Shown here: positions 1 through 9,520 of the stretch, in pieces
How the letters are laid out: every line of letters begins with the position of its first letter
Position numbering within the stretch: position 1 is the stretch's first letter
From: Rodentibacter rarus
Lineage (GTDB): Bacteria > Pseudomonadota > Gammaproteobacteria > Enterobacterales > Pasteurellaceae
NCBI RefSeq assembly: GCF_001998965.1
Contig: NZ_MLHJ01000009.1
Coordinates: 1 to 64,000, forward strand
Length of the DNA: 64,000 nt
Reading direction: 5' to 3'
Program-made: the position numbers and the translations under genes
The notes under the pieces: generated by a model
Told to the model about the DNA's origin: nothing
What the model saw: only the letters and a program-made list of their open reading frames with translations
Databases searched by the model: none

Positions 1-73
1 TTTGCATGATCATTAACATCCTAGGTAAGGTTAATTGATCTATGTGGAGCATTCTGCCACAGCTAAAAATAAA

Positions 74-96
74 AAAACGTGAACAAGATCACAAGC
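74..96. promoter_or_regulatory. Candidate CRP-binding site upstream of the DeoR regulator
   Basis: The sequence GTGA-N6-TCAC (79-92, CGTGAACAAGATCACA at the core) matches the CRP consensus half-sites with the right spacing. It lies about 95 bases before the chosen start of the DeoR-family gene and could also serve a divergent gene left of the window. Binding is inferred from the motif only. Confidence 0.5.
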
Positions 97-187
97 TTTA
101 ACATTTGTGTTATTTTTTGTTAAAAATAAAGAAAACAAACGTTGAGAGAAAAACGATATAATGAAGAAAATTTTAGAGGGGACTTTT

Positions 188-946
188 ATGATTCCTGCAG
201 AACGCCAAAAATTATTACTCAATTTAATCAGTCAAAAAGGTATGGTAAGCATTATACAACTTGCCGAATCGCTGAATGTTTCCCATATGACTATTCGCCG
301 GGATATTCAAAAATTAGAAGAAATGGGAAAAGTGGTTTCCATATCGGGTGGAGTAAAAATGCAAGAGCATTTATCTTTTGAGCCAACTCACCAAGATAAA
401 TCTCTTCTCTTTCGTGCTCAAAAAGAACAAATTGGCAAATTTGCCACACAACAAATTCCAACCAATACCACCATTTATCTTGATGCCGGCACTACCACAT
501 TAGAAATTGCTTACCGTTTAATTGAGCGTAATGATCTCTTAGTGGTGACAAACGATTTTTCTATTGCTCATTTTCTTATGACGAATGGGCAATGCGAATT
601 GATTCATATCGGTGGGAGCGTGAATAAATTGAATCATTCTTCCGTTGGCGAACTTGCCGGTCAATTCCTCCGACAGCTTTCTATTGATATTGCCTTTGTT
701 TCTACTTCATCGTGGACATTGAAAGGCTTAACCACCCCTGACGAAAACAAATTACCGGTAAAAAAAGCCTTGCTTGATGCCAGCAATCAAAGAATTTTAG
801 TCTCGGACTCCTCAAAATATGGCAAAGTGGCAACCTTCCATATTTGCCCTTTGACAAGGTTTGATTGCATTATTTGTGACAAAAATCTGGTTGAATCGGT
901 ACAACACGCCATTAAAGAGCTCAATGTTGAATTAATCACTGTCTAG
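188..946 (+). CDS. DeoR/GlpR-family transcriptional repressor
   Basis: This is a 252-residue cytoplasmic regulator. The N-terminal DeoR winged helix-turn-helix (about residues 5-57, with SVSHMTIRRD-type spacing seen as NVSHMTIRRD) is followed by the sugar-phosphate sensing domain with DAGTTT and VTND motifs typical of DeoR C-terminal domains. I chose the ATG at 188 because AGAGGGG lies 7-8 bases upstream; an ATG at 161 in the same frame would add nine residues but has a poorer ribosome site. Family members usually repress an adjacent sugar or sugar-acid operon, and the target here is probably left of the window. The effector is unknown. A CRP-like site upstream suggests catabolite control. 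Confidence 0.85.
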   Translation: MIPAERQKLLLNLISQKGMVSIIQLAESLNVSHMTIRRDIQKLEEMGKVVSISGGVKMQEHLSFEPTHQDKSLLFRAQKEQIGKFATQQIPTNTTIYLDAGTTTLEIAYRLIERNDLLVVTNDFSIAHFLMTNGQCELIHIGGSVNKLNHSSVGELAGQFLRQLSIDIAFVSTSSWTLKGLTTPDENKLPVKKALLDASNQRILVSDSSKYGKVATFHICPLTRFDCIICDKNLVESVQHAIKELNVELITV

Positions 947-964
947 CATTGGCACAATAAAAAA

Positions 965-998
965 CGGCTTATGTCCAAACATAAGCCGAAATCTTTTT
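965..998 (+). terminator. Terminator between the DeoR gene and dgkA
   Basis: A perfect 10-bp stem (965-974 with 979-988, loop CCAA) is followed by a T-rich run. It ends the DeoR transcript and faces the convergent dgkA-relA unit. Confidence 0.85.
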
Positions 999-1014
999 AA
1001 AAATTGACCGCACT

Positions 1015-1371
1015 TTAGAAGAAGAGAATACTCCCCCATACTACGCCAACAATGCAAAGTGCGATAAAGACGGCGGCAGAGCCTTGATCTTTGGCTCTGC
1101 CGGAAAGTTCGTGGCGTTCGGTGCCGATGCGATCCACCACCGCTTCAACGGCACTGTTTAATAATTCCACCGCCATGACCAGTAAAACCGATGAAATCAT
1201 TAAGGCGATTTCAAGTTTCGTTTCCCCTAGAAAGAAAGCGAGTGGAATTAAAATAGCCGCAAGAAAACATTCGTGGCGAAAAGCCGTTTCATTTTTAAAG
1301 GCGCTTTTCAAACCTTGGAGGGAATATTTTGTTGAATTGATTAAATGGGTTAATCCCGTTGTTTTGTACAT
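1015..1371 (-). CDS. dgkA: Diacylglycerol kinase
   Basis: This 118-residue inner-membrane enzyme has three predicted membrane helices. It phosphorylates diacylglycerol to phosphatidic acid and so recycles lipid released by periplasmic glucan or LOS modification. The signature VELLNSAVEAVVDRIG (middle of the protein) matches the DgkA active-site helix, and the length equals that of E. coli DgkA. It begins 8 bases after the relA stop, so it is probably cotranscribed with relA, an arrangement also found in H. influenzae. Confidence 0.95.
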   Translation of the reverse strand: MYKTTGLTHLINSTKYSLQGLKSAFKNETAFRHECFLAAILIPLAFFLGETKLEIALMISSVLLVMAVELLNSAVEAVVDRIGTERHELSGRAKDQGSAAVFIALCIVGVVWGSILFF

Positions 1372-1379
1372 AAATTTAC

Positions 1380-3611
1380 CTATAAACGTTTTGCTTCAAT
1401 CACATCATCTAATTTGGCAAGTCTTGCTAAGATCTTGCTTAAACTTTCTACATTGTGAAGTTCAATTTCCATATCAATGGTTGCCAGTTGTTTTTTGGTA
1501 TCCGCCCGGCTCGCTACCCCTAACACACTGATTTTTTCATTCGCTAGAACAGTGGTGATATCTCGCAATAATCCGTTTCTGTCACTGGCGATAATACGAA
1601 TATTGATATGGAAGCCTCGGGCATAATTTTCACCCCAAAGGGATTCCACCACCCGTTCCGGATGGGCTGCTTGCAATTCTAAAAATTGTTCACAATCACT
1701 ACGATGAATAGAAATGCCTCGTCCCATTGTGATATATCCCACAATGGCATCCCCGGGAATAGGCTGGCAGCAACGGGCAATATGATGCATTAAATTGCCC
1801 ACGCCTTCTACAATCACACTGCCGTTTTTTTCTGCATTTTTTTGCTGAGAATTGACCGCACTTTTATTGGCTACATGACGAAGAACTTCTTGGTCCGCTT
1901 GCTCGGCACTTACTTTAATCAGTTTACTTTGTAAAAAGTTTATCAAATGATTTAAACGAATATCACCACTGCCAATTCCCGCATAAAGATCCTCGAGGTT
2001 TTTGAGGTTATAACGAGGCAGCGCATAAGGCTCGACTTGCTTGATATTCAGATTTAGACGGGCAAGTTCGTTATCCAGCAATTCCTTTCCTGCCGGCACA
2101 TTTTTATCACGATCTTGTTTTTTAAACCAAGCTTGAATTTTTGAGCGGGATTTTGCGGTGTGGGTAAAACCTAAATTCGGATTGAGCCAATCCCGACTTG
2201 GGTTGGGATTTTTTTGGGTGATGATATCGATTTGATCGCCCATTTGCAATTGGTAGGTGAAAGGAACAATACGTCCTCCCACTTTTGCGCCAATACAACG
2301 ATGACCGATTTCACTATGAATAGCATAAGCAAAATCAAGTGGCGTTGAGCCGGCAGGTAAATCGACCACCTCGCCTTTTGGCGTAAACACATAGACCCGA
2401 TCATCAAAAACTTGGCTACGCAATTCCGCCATCACTTCACCGGAATCGGTAATATCATCCTGCCATGCTAATAATTTACGCAACCAAGCAATTTTTTCTT
2501 CATAAGCGGATAAGCTACCTGTGGTACCTTCTTTATATTTCCAATGGGCTGCCACCCCGAGTTCTGCATCATCGTGCATTTGCTGGGTACGGATCTGCAC
2601 TTCAATGGGTTTACCGCCTTTTCCTAACACAACAGTATGAATGGATTGATAGCCGTTTGGTTTTGGATTGGCGACATAATCGTCAAATTCTTTGGGTAAA
2701 TGTTTGAAATGGGTATGGACGATGCCTAATGCGGTATAACAATCTTGCAATTTTTGTACGATAATTCTGACCGCTCTTACATCGTAAAGCTCGCTAAATT
2801 CTAAGTGTTTTTTCTGCATTTTGCGCCAAATGCTGTAAATGTGTTTTGGGCGACCATACACCTCCACCCGTTCAATACTTTCTCGCAAATAACCGCTCAA
2901 TTCGCTAACAAAATCGGCGATGTAATGTTCACGGTCGAGTCGGCGCTCCTGTAATAATTTGGCAATAGCACGGTATTGTTCGGGGTGCAAATAGCGGAAA
3001 CAGTAATCTTCCAACTCCCACTTGAGCTGCCCGATACCCAAACGATTCGCCAGCGGCGCATAAATATTGGAACATTCTTTGGCGGCGAGCACTTTTTCTT
3101 CTTCGGAACAGCGATTTTCAGCATCTCTCAGAAAGGTAATGCGTTCGGCAAGTTTAATAATCACACAGCGGAAATCATCGACCATGGCAAGGAGCATACG
3201 GCGCACATTATCCACTTGTAAGGCATTGGCAGAATGGCTTGCGTTAAGTTGACGGATATTATCCATCTCTTCCACTCCCCGCAGTAATTTGGTGATTTCT
3301 GTGCCAAAATCTTCCTTCAAAACTTCCCAATCCACCAGCCGGTTTGCCACGATGGGGAAAAGCATCGCCGTAATCAGGCTTTCGGCATCCATATTCAGCT
3401 CATACAAAATTTCCACCATTTCGACACCGGATTGGCGTGTCAATGTGGCATTTTTCATTTCATCAGGGTGAGAATCCATCAAATTGCGCACATAGTACCA
3501 TGCCTCAATCAGACGCTTTTCCGTTTGTTCTGTCAGTTTTAACGCCGCACACCATGGTTCAATCACAAAATCTTTTGGATTTAACAAATGTGATCCACGA
3601 ACAGCAACCAT
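1380..3611 (-). CDS. relA: GTP pyrophosphokinase RelA (ppGpp synthetase I)
   Basis: RelA makes (p)ppGpp on ribosomes stalled with uncharged tRNA. The 743-residue product has, in order: an N-terminal pseudo-hydrolase region lacking the catalytic HD pair (LFPIVANRL where SpoT has HD), the synthetase domain with NPKPNGYQSIHT (about residue 300), a TGS domain (VYVFTPKGE, about 405), a zinc-finger-like region (ARCCQPIPGD) and a C-terminal ACT domain. I chose the ATG at 3611, giving MVAVRGSH as in E. coli MVAVR, because a G-rich ribosome site precedes it; the 14-residue upstream extension is unlikely. The stop is TAG. Confidence 0.96.
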   Translation of the reverse strand: MVAVRGSHLLNPKDFVIEPWCAALKLTEQTEKRLIEAWYYVRNLMDSHPDEMKNATLTRQSGVEMVEILYELNMDAESLITAMLFPIVANRLVDWEVLKEDFGTEITKLLRGVEEMDNIRQLNASHSANALQVDNVRRMLLAMVDDFRCVIIKLAERITFLRDAENRCSEEEKVLAAKECSNIYAPLANRLGIGQLKWELEDYCFRYLHPEQYRAIAKLLQERRLDREHYIADFVSELSGYLRESIERVEVYGRPKHIYSIWRKMQKKHLEFSELYDVRAVRIIVQKLQDCYTALGIVHTHFKHLPKEFDDYVANPKPNGYQSIHTVVLGKGGKPIEVQIRTQQMHDDAELGVAAHWKYKEGTTGSLSAYEEKIAWLRKLLAWQDDITDSGEVMAELRSQVFDDRVYVFTPKGEVVDLPAGSTPLDFAYAIHSEIGHRCIGAKVGGRIVPFTYQLQMGDQIDIITQKNPNPSRDWLNPNLGFTHTAKSRSKIQAWFKKQDRDKNVPAGKELLDNELARLNLNIKQVEPYALPRYNLKNLEDLYAGIGSGDIRLNHLINFLQSKLIKVSAEQADQEVLRHVANKSAVNSQQKNAEKNGSVIVEGVGNLMHHIARCCQPIPGDAIVGYITMGRGISIHRSDCEQFLELQAAHPERVVESLWGENYARGFHINIRIIASDRNGLLRDITTVLANEKISVLGVASRADTKKQLATIDMEIELHNVESLSKILARLAKLDDVIEAKRL

Positions 3612-3690
3612 AATCCCCCCTTGTTGATGAAGAAAAGAGCGACATCCTGTCACTCCATTTTAGCTCTGTCATTGTAACAGAATAACCTAC

Positions 3691-5007
3691 TTATTTTGTA
3701 GAAAATAACGTCATAGATTCCAAATGCCCCGTATGAGGGAACATATCAACCACGGCGCTTTTTTCAATTTTGTAGCCAAACCCACGCAATATTTCCGCAT
3801 CACGCACTAATGTCGCCGGATTGCATGAAACATAAAGGATTTTTTCTGCCTTTAGCTCGCTTAATGCGTTTAAGGCAAAGGCAGCGCCACTTCTTGGCGG
3901 ATCAAGCAAAATCTTATTAAAAGGCTGATTTGCCCAAACCTGCCCAACAAAAGATTGGTCAAGATTGGCTTGAAAAAATTCAATATTATTGATTTTATTT
4001 CGTTGTGCGTTTTGTTTTGCTTTTTTCGTCATTTCAAAAACGCCTTCAATACCTACTGCACTTTTTACCCGTGTTGCAAGAGGAAGGGTGAAATTTCCCA
4101 TTCCGCAAAATAAATCTAAAACATGATCGGTCGGCTGAAGCTCAAGCCAATCTAGGGCAATTTGCACCATCGCTTCATTTAACCTGCGATTAACCTGAAT
4201 AAAATCTTGGATATCAAAATGAAGTGTTATGCCCTCACTAAATTGGTAATAGGGAGGCTCGCCATAAAGTTGTTCTACCCCCTCATCACTTTGTAGAAAA
4301 AGCATGATATTTTCTTGCTTGGCAAAATTGATGAGCAAAGTGCGGTCAATTTCAGCGAGATTTCCCACATAGCGTAACAACATCGCCACACCGTTATCTG
4401 CCGTAACCAATTCAATATGTCCGAGTTGTTTTGGCATAGAATAACCAACGAAAAGTGCGGTTAATTTTAGCAGCAAATTATTGATAGCCGGTTCGACCAC
4501 TTCACAGCGTTTCACAGGGAGCAGATCATGAGAATTTTTCTGACGGAACCCCATATCAATGCGCTTGGTTTTCGGATTAAATTTTAAACTTAAACGCACC
4601 CGCCGGCGATATTGCCAAGGCTCACTACAAATCATCGGTTGGAAATCAATGGGTTCTTGCTGAAGTTTTGCCAAGCGTTTGAACAAGGCAGACTGTTTGG
4701 CGTCACGTTGCATTTCGATGGGGATATGTTGGGCTTGACAACCGCCACAACATTCATAATAAGAGCAAGGCGACAAAACCCTATGGGGGCTTTTCTCCAG
4801 CCATTTTTTCGCCATAGCCCGCCCATATTGACGTTTTTCTTCGATGACGAACGCTTCCACTTTTTCTTGAGGTAACGCATTTTCGATAAACCAAGTTTTA
4901 CCGTTAATTTTTGCCACACCTAAACCTTGGTAATCCAGCTCAATAATTTTTGCCGTGATCTTTTGTGGCGGATTGAATTTTTTCTGTGGGATATAACGCA
5001 GTGCCAT
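3691..5007 (-). CDS. rlmD: 23S rRNA (uracil1939-C5)-methyltransferase
   Basis: RlmD methylates U1939 of 23S rRNA using SAM. The 438-residue protein has an N-terminal TRAM domain (residues about 10-70), an Fe-S cluster motif (CSYYECCGGC plus a later Cys), a Rossmann methyltransferase fold with DLFCGMGNF, and the catalytic-Cys motif YVSCNPATL with DPPRSGA before it. Its start codon overlaps the recO stop by one base (TAATG), showing translational coupling. The relA-rlmD-recO order is the H. influenzae one. Confidence 0.95.
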   Translation of the reverse strand: MALRYIPQKKFNPPQKITAKIIELDYQGLGVAKINGKTWFIENALPQEKVEAFVIEEKRQYGRAMAKKWLEKSPHRVLSPCSYYECCGGCQAQHIPIEMQRDAKQSALFKRLAKLQQEPIDFQPMICSEPWQYRRRVRLSLKFNPKTKRIDMGFRQKNSHDLLPVKRCEVVEPAINNLLLKLTALFVGYSMPKQLGHIELVTADNGVAMLLRYVGNLAEIDRTLLINFAKQENIMLFLQSDEGVEQLYGEPPYYQFSEGITLHFDIQDFIQVNRRLNEAMVQIALDWLELQPTDHVLDLFCGMGNFTLPLATRVKSAVGIEGVFEMTKKAKQNAQRNKINNIEFFQANLDQSFVGQVWANQPFNKILLDPPRSGAAFALNALSELKAEKILYVSCNPATLVRDAEILRGFGYKIEKSAVVDMFPHTGHLESMTLFSTK

Positions 5008-5717
5008 TATTTTAAAAATAAAATATTTTGAGTGAATAATTCTCGGCTTTTTAACGGTTTATCACCGAGGTAGGGTTTGAGTGCTTGACGTGTAAAACGC
5101 TTAGCTGCTTGACGTACAGCCTCATCGGAAAAATCAAGCGCAGCAAAGGCTATCAGATCCCGTCCGTAAAAAGTGAGATTATCTTTCACCAAAGAGGCAA
5201 TAAAGCCTTTTTCCTCACGGTAACGGTAAGTCATGGTCGGATCCACCGGTTGACCGGAACCTGCGCAATGTAAAAAATCGACACCATAACCAAGAATTTG
5301 AAGTAAATTAAATTCAAATAAACGTAAGCAAGGTTCGACATTGGCTTCGGTTGCTAAACGGGTTAAACATTTTAGGTAATGTTGGAATAATTGGGGATTG
5401 GCCGTTTCCGGCTCTATCACTCGAGTGAGCAATTCATTCACATAAAACCCACTATAAAGTGCGGTTTGTTGTAAGGGTAAACTCATCGCCGCTGGTTCTG
5501 CTTTGGTGAGGGTTTTCAGCCCGCTTTTGCCTGTCCAGCGTAATAAAAGGGGCGTGAAGGGCTGTAAAACGGATTTCCACGTTGAGCGTTTTGCTCGTGC
5601 CCCTTTTGCCATCACAGTAAGGCGACCGCTTTCTTCTGTGAAGAGATCGACTAATAAACTGGTTTCGCTATAAGGGCGGCGGTGTAAAACAAAACCGCGT
5701 TGAAGTTCATTTAACAC
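5007..5717 (-). CDS. recO: DNA repair protein RecO
   Basis: RecO loads RecA onto SSB-coated DNA with RecR in RecF-pathway recombination. The 236-residue protein has the OB-fold N-terminus ([20 protein letters not shown], then [19 protein letters not shown]), matching the E. coli family opening, and an alpha-helical C-terminus. The start is GTG; the nearby ATG is out of frame. The start lies only three bases past the oapB stop, so recO is probably translated by coupling within the oapB-recO-rlmD run. Confidence 0.94.
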   Translation of the reverse strand: MLNELQRGFVLHRRPYSETSLLVDLFTEESGRLTVMAKGARAKRSTWKSVLQPFTPLLLRWTGKSGLKTLTKAEPAAMSLPLQQTALYSGFYVNELLTRVIEPETANPQLFQHYLKCLTRLATEANVEPCLRLFEFNLLQILGYGVDFLHCAGSGQPVDPTMTYRYREEKGFIASLVKDNLTFYGRDLIAFAALDFSDEAVRQAAKRFTRQALKPYLGDKPLKSRELFTQNILFLK

Positions 5718-5720
5718 CGA

Positions 5721-6125
5721 TTATTTGCTCGTTGATGAAACGGTTGATTTCAACAGACATTGCTCTGCTAAAATTTCACCGACACTCGTTTTTAGGGTAC
5801 TAAAATCATTGCGTTCGAGCCAGGTCCAACGGATATTACCGTAGTTATTGCCCCGTTCGGAAATCATTAACGTCAATTTTTCCGTAACTTGATTAAAAGT
5901 GATGGAGACTTGTTTCAACATTTTCTTGTTTCGTTTTTGTGTGCCGTGCACAACACGAACTTCCTTATCATCTTTACACCGATATAATCTCGCCGAACCC
6001 ACTTGTGAGGTTTTATCAACCTTCTGTACTATCATTTTTTGTGGAGGTGGGTCATTTAATAGGGTATTTTGAGTGCAACTGCCAAGTACAAGTGCGGTTG
6101 AAATAAATAATGTTTTCTTTAGCAT
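5721..6125 (-). CDS. oapB: Opacity-associated lipoprotein OapB
   Basis: This 134-residue exported protein has a signal peptide ending in a lipobox (VLGSC, Cys about residue 16), so it is a likely lipoprotein. The region after it contains YRCKDDKEVRVVHG. I identify it as OapB mainly by position: in H. influenzae oapB lies between oapA and recO and is needed for OapA-dependent colony opacity. ATG 6125 is preceded by GGTGGAGG; an upstream in-frame start at 6161 would put 12 extra residues before the signal peptide and is rejected. Confidence 0.8.
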   Translation of the reverse strand: MLKKTLFISTALVLGSCTQNTLLNDPPPQKMIVQKVDKTSQVGSARLYRCKDDKEVRVVHGTQKRNKKMLKQVSITFNQVTEKLTLMISERGNNYGNIRWTWLERNDFSTLKTSVGEILAEQCLLKSTVSSTSK

Positions 6126-6173
6126 AATCCTCCACCGAAAGGAAACAAAAAGGGCGAACATTCGCCCTAAAAA

Positions 6174-7532
6174 TTATTTTCTGAATTGATACGAACCATC
6201 AGCCTGACGCACAAATTTCGCACCGTTAGATAAGCGCAGCTCACTGACACGTCCTTGCCCATTCAGGGAAACTTGAACTTTATCGCCCGGTTTAAAACTG
6301 CTCAGCGCATTACCTGCTCCGTTCGCTTTGGTCATCGCATTCACATCGGAAATATTCAACTTGTTATCACGGAACACCTGCATTAAAGAAACGCCTTGAG
6401 GTACGGTTAAGGTTTTGCTTGTCCCACCGGAGACACTTGTTTTCACCGTATTTGTTGCAGGTTTTGCTTCAACAATTTGCACTTTGCGTTCATTTTTCCC
6501 TACGGCTTTTTTCTCGACAGGTTTGACTTCTTTCACCGGCGCTTGTCGTGCCGGTTCGGTTTTCGCTTGAGCCGGTTTCGTTTGAACCGGTGGTTTCACT
6601 GCGGTTTTTTCGACAACTTTAGGTTGTTGCGTAACCGGTTTAGCAATTTCACGGCTGACCGTTTCACGATGAGCTTCAACCTGTTTAGCCGGTTGTGGAC
6701 TAACCGAAGCAACAGGGCTGACCTCAGACTGCACAGAAGGCGTAGCGACAACCGTTCCCTGCGGTTTTGGCGTTTCTTTTTGTGTATCGCCTATGCTCGG
6801 TTCCACTGAGACATTGGATTCAGCCTGTGTTTGTAGGTCGGCAACCGGGGGCGTTTCTTGTGGCGCAGGAATATTATCTAACACCGTGGTTTCAATGGGT
6901 TGTGATTGATCTAAGGATTGGAATTGCACCGGAATTTCATTGCTGTTTTGTAGCTCAAAAGATTCCACGGTATCGGAACTCGGCTTTAAGGCGAAAAAGA
7001 GGATTAACAGCAACACTAACGCCAAAATCGCAATAAAAAGACGGCGGTGCTTTTCCGGTAAACGTTGTAATATTTTCCATTTTTCAGGTCGTTTCAATGC
7101 CGTTACTGCGGCAGTCGCACCGGCTGATAAGGTCTCTTTCGCCTGTTCTGTGACAGAAGCGACCGTTTCCTGGGTTTCTTCCACTGTGGTTTCCACTGCT
7201 TTAATAACAGGTTCAAGCGTAGATTCTAGGTTTTGCGCTGTATTGTCAGCGCCCTCTTTTTCTTCTTTTTCTACAGTAAAAATAGACTGGGTTGGTGGCA
7301 TGGTTTCTTGCGTGCTTTCACCAAATGTCGGTTCTTTACGCAGATGAAATTGGGTTTCTGGCTGATCTTTACGCCCAAATAATCCTTTTGCTTTGTTAAA
7401 TAATGATTCTCTTGATTGGATTGGTTTGCGTGGTGTAATTGAATCATCTTGGCTTAATCCAAGATCAAGTTCGTTTTGTGACTTGTTATCATTGGGTTGA
7501 TTGTTATTCATAGAATTCACAGATTGCCTCAT
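6174..7532 (-). CDS. oapA: Opacity-associated protein OapA
   Basis: OapA is the cell-surface or envelope protein linked to opacity and epithelial adherence in H. influenzae. The 452-residue protein has a cytoplasmic N-terminus (about 1-160), one membrane helix (about 170-190, LFIAILALVLLLILFF), a long Pro/Val/Lys/Gln-rich spacer (about 200-365) and a C-terminal LysM-like OapA domain (LTVPQGVSLMQVFRDNKL onward), which suggests peptidoglycan contact. Two starts are possible, 7532 and 7511 (MNNNQPND); neither has a strong ribosome site, so the first 7 residues are uncertain. It probably heads the oapA-oapB-recO-rlmD unit. Confidence 0.85.
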   Translation of the reverse strand: MRQSVNSMNNNQPNDNKSQNELDLGLSQDDSITPRKPIQSRESLFNKAKGLFGRKDQPETQFHLRKEPTFGESTQETMPPTQSIFTVEKEEKEGADNTAQNLESTLEPVIKAVETTVEETQETVASVTEQAKETLSAGATAAVTALKRPEKWKILQRLPEKHRRLFIAILALVLLLILFFALKPSSDTVESFELQNSNEIPVQFQSLDQSQPIETTVLDNIPAPQETPPVADLQTQAESNVSVEPSIGDTQKETPKPQGTVVATPSVQSEVSPVASVSPQPAKQVEAHRETVSREIAKPVTQQPKVVEKTAVKPPVQTKPAQAKTEPARQAPVKEVKPVEKKAVGKNERKVQIVEAKPATNTVKTSVSGGTSKTLTVPQGVSLMQVFRDNKLNISDVNAMTKANGAGNALSSFKPGDKVQVSLNGQGRVSELRLSNGAKFVRQADGSYQFRK

Positions 7533-7605
7533 TTAATAATAATTATTTTTTTAATCTCACCCGCTACAAAGTGCGATGAAAAAATCCCGCACATTTTATC
7601 GGATC

Positions 7606-8622
7606 TTATTTTGCGTATAAAGTTTTATTTGGTTGACCTGCGATCTCTCGGGCTAATTTGGGGACTAAATAACCGGAAGTGAGGGATTGCAATGTTTTAT
7701 AAATTGAATGCGCCTGTTCATCACGGATAAAAAAATGGCTTGCCCCTTGCACTTTGTCCAGCAAATGCAGGTAATAAGGTAAAATCCCGATGTGAAATAA
7801 TTGATCACTGAGTTTTTTTAACAGTTGCGCATCATCATTAACGCCTTTTAGTAACACCGATTGATTAAGGAGTGTGACCCCGGCATAGCGGAGTTTTTTC
7901 ATCGCCTCGGCTAAAAGATCATCAATTTCATTGGGGTGATTAATATGGGTCACCATCACCGTTTGCAAAGGGCTTTCCGCTAAAAGGCGACAAAGCGTAT
8001 CGGTAATACGTTGGGGGATGACAATCGGTAAACGGGTGTGGATACGCAGACGTTGTAAGTGCGGTAGATTTTCCAAACGTTTTATCAACCAGGCTAATTC
8101 TTGATCTTTTGCCATTAAGGGATCGCCACCGGAGAAAATCACCTCTTCAATTTCGTGATGTTCAGCGATGTAATCCAATGCTTGTTGCCAGCTTTTTTTA
8201 TTGCTTGGGTTTTCATCATAGGGAAAATGGCGGCGGAAACAATAGCGACAATTGACGGCACAGCCTCCCTTCACCATAAATAAAAGGCGGTTTTGATATT
8301 TATGCAAAATATTGGGAACCGCATTGGTCTCTTGTTCTTCGAGGGGATCAGGCGAAAATCCCTCCGCTTGCACAAATTCCAAATCCGAACACATCACCTG
8401 TAGGAAAAGGGGATCCCGAGGGTTACCTTTTTCCATTTTATCCACAAAAGGTTGAGGTACCCGAAGGGCGAAAAGTTTACGGGCATTGAATGAAGGCGCA
8501 AAATCCTGTTCTGGTAAATTTAATTGACGGAGTAATAAACGAGGGTCGGAAATGGCATTTTTTAGAATAGGGAGCCAATTTTGTTCTTCTCTAATGGTGG
8601 GGTCTTGAGTTAAAATACGCAC
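7606..8622 (-). CDS. epmB: EF-P beta-lysylation radical-SAM aminomutase EpmB
   Basis: EpmB converts lysine to beta-lysine for attachment to EF-P Lys34. The 338-residue enzyme carries the radical-SAM cluster motif [15 protein letters not shown] (about residue 120), GGDPL, and KamA-family features at the C-terminus. The start is GTG inside GTGCG with a weak ribosome site. It is divergent from efp, its substrate gene, with 34 bases between the two starts, so both promoters share this short interval or lie inside the genes. EpmA was not seen in the window. Confidence 0.94.
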   Translation of the reverse strand: MRILTQDPTIREEQNWLPILKNAISDPRLLLRQLNLPEQDFAPSFNARKLFALRVPQPFVDKMEKGNPRDPLFLQVMCSDLEFVQAEGFSPDPLEEQETNAVPNILHKYQNRLLFMVKGGCAVNCRYCFRRHFPYDENPSNKKSWQQALDYIAEHHEIEEVIFSGGDPLMAKDQELAWLIKRLENLPHLQRLRIHTRLPIVIPQRITDTLCRLLAESPLQTVMVTHINHPNEIDDLLAEAMKKLRYAGVTLLNQSVLLKGVNDDAQLLKKLSDQLFHIGILPYYLHLLDKVQGASHFFIRDEQAHSIYKTLQSLTSGYLVPKLAREIAGQPNKTLYAK

Positions 8623-8656
8623 TTTTCAAACCATTTCTATTTTTAGGATATTTAAT

Positions 8657-9223
8657 ATGGCTACATATACTACCAGTGATTTCAAACCGGGTCTAAAATT
8701 TATGCAAGACGGCGAGCCTTGCGTGATCATTGAAAATGAATTTGTTAAACCGGGAAAAGGTCAAGCATTTACCCGAACCCGTATTCGTAAACTTATTTCA
8801 GGTAAAGTGTTGGATGTGAACTTCAAATCCGGAACCTCCGTTGAAGCCGCTGATGTGATGGATCTCAACTTAACCTATTCATACAAAGACGAAGCGTTCT
8901 GGTATTTTATGCATCCGGAAACTTTCGAACAATATTCTGCTGATGCCAAAGCCGTGGGTGATGCAGAAAAATGGTTGTTAGACCAGGCAGATTGTATCGT
9001 TACCTTATGGAATGGTTCACCTATCACCGTGACACCACCCAACTTTGTTGAATTAGAAATTGTCGATACCGACCCTGGCTTAAAAGGCGACACGGCAGGT
9101 ACCGGCGGTAAACCGGCAACCCTCAGTACCGGTGCGGTAGTCAAAGTGCCTCTGTTTGTCCAAATCGGTGAAGTGATTAAAGTCGATACCCGTTCAGGCG
9201 AATATGTTTCCCGTGTAAAATAA
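8657..9223 (+). CDS. efp: Elongation factor P
   Basis: EF-P relieves ribosome stalling at polyproline. The 188-residue protein has the KOW-like N-terminal domain with KPGKGQAF; Lys34 lies in this loop and is the site modified by EpmAB. Two OB domains follow, ending in [11 protein letters not shown]. The ribosome site TAGGATAT precedes ATG. Its neighbour epmB supplies the modification. Confidence 0.97.
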   Translation: MATYTTSDFKPGLKFMQDGEPCVIIENEFVKPGKGQAFTRTRIRKLISGKVLDVNFKSGTSVEAADVMDLNLTYSYKDEAFWYFMHPETFEQYSADAKAVGDAEKWLLDQADCIVTLWNGSPITVTPPNFVELEIVDTDPGLKGDTAGTGGKPATLSTGAVVKVPLFVQIGEVIKVDTRSGEYVSRVK

Positions 9224-9304
9224 TCGCCATTATGAACGAAAAAAGCGCGGTCAAAAAACCGATATTATGTCGCAAATGCACAAAAATAGAAATTTTAATA
9301 GAAC

Positions 9305-9331
9305 GTAGGGACACACGTAGTGTGCCCCTAC
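9305..9331. repeat. 27-bp imperfect palindrome (REP-like) after efp
   Basis: GTAGGGACACAC and GTGTGCCCCTAC form 12-bp arms with one mismatch around a GTA loop. No clear T-run follows, so it looks more like a short repetitive extragenic palindrome than a terminator. The 297-base gap 9224-9520 otherwise holds only AT-rich DNA and the promoter region of the next gene. Confidence 0.6.
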
Positions 9332-9520
9332 AAGATAACAAAAAAGCAACGTTGTGAAACTGCTGCATAATACCGAAAAAAATCTTGTGGATTTCTGACC
9401 GCTCTTTTACTTTATAAAGGATTTTAAATCTAAAGAAGGTTATTTGCTTAACAAAGGTGATTCATTAGGCTATACTGGTTGCCGATTTGCCAATGATTAA
9501 CAATTAAGTAAGGAGCCTTT

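Noticed and set aside
6477-7347. Plus-strand frames opposite oapA
   Set aside because: They are mirror translations of the proline/lysine-rich OapA spacer and have no start signals.
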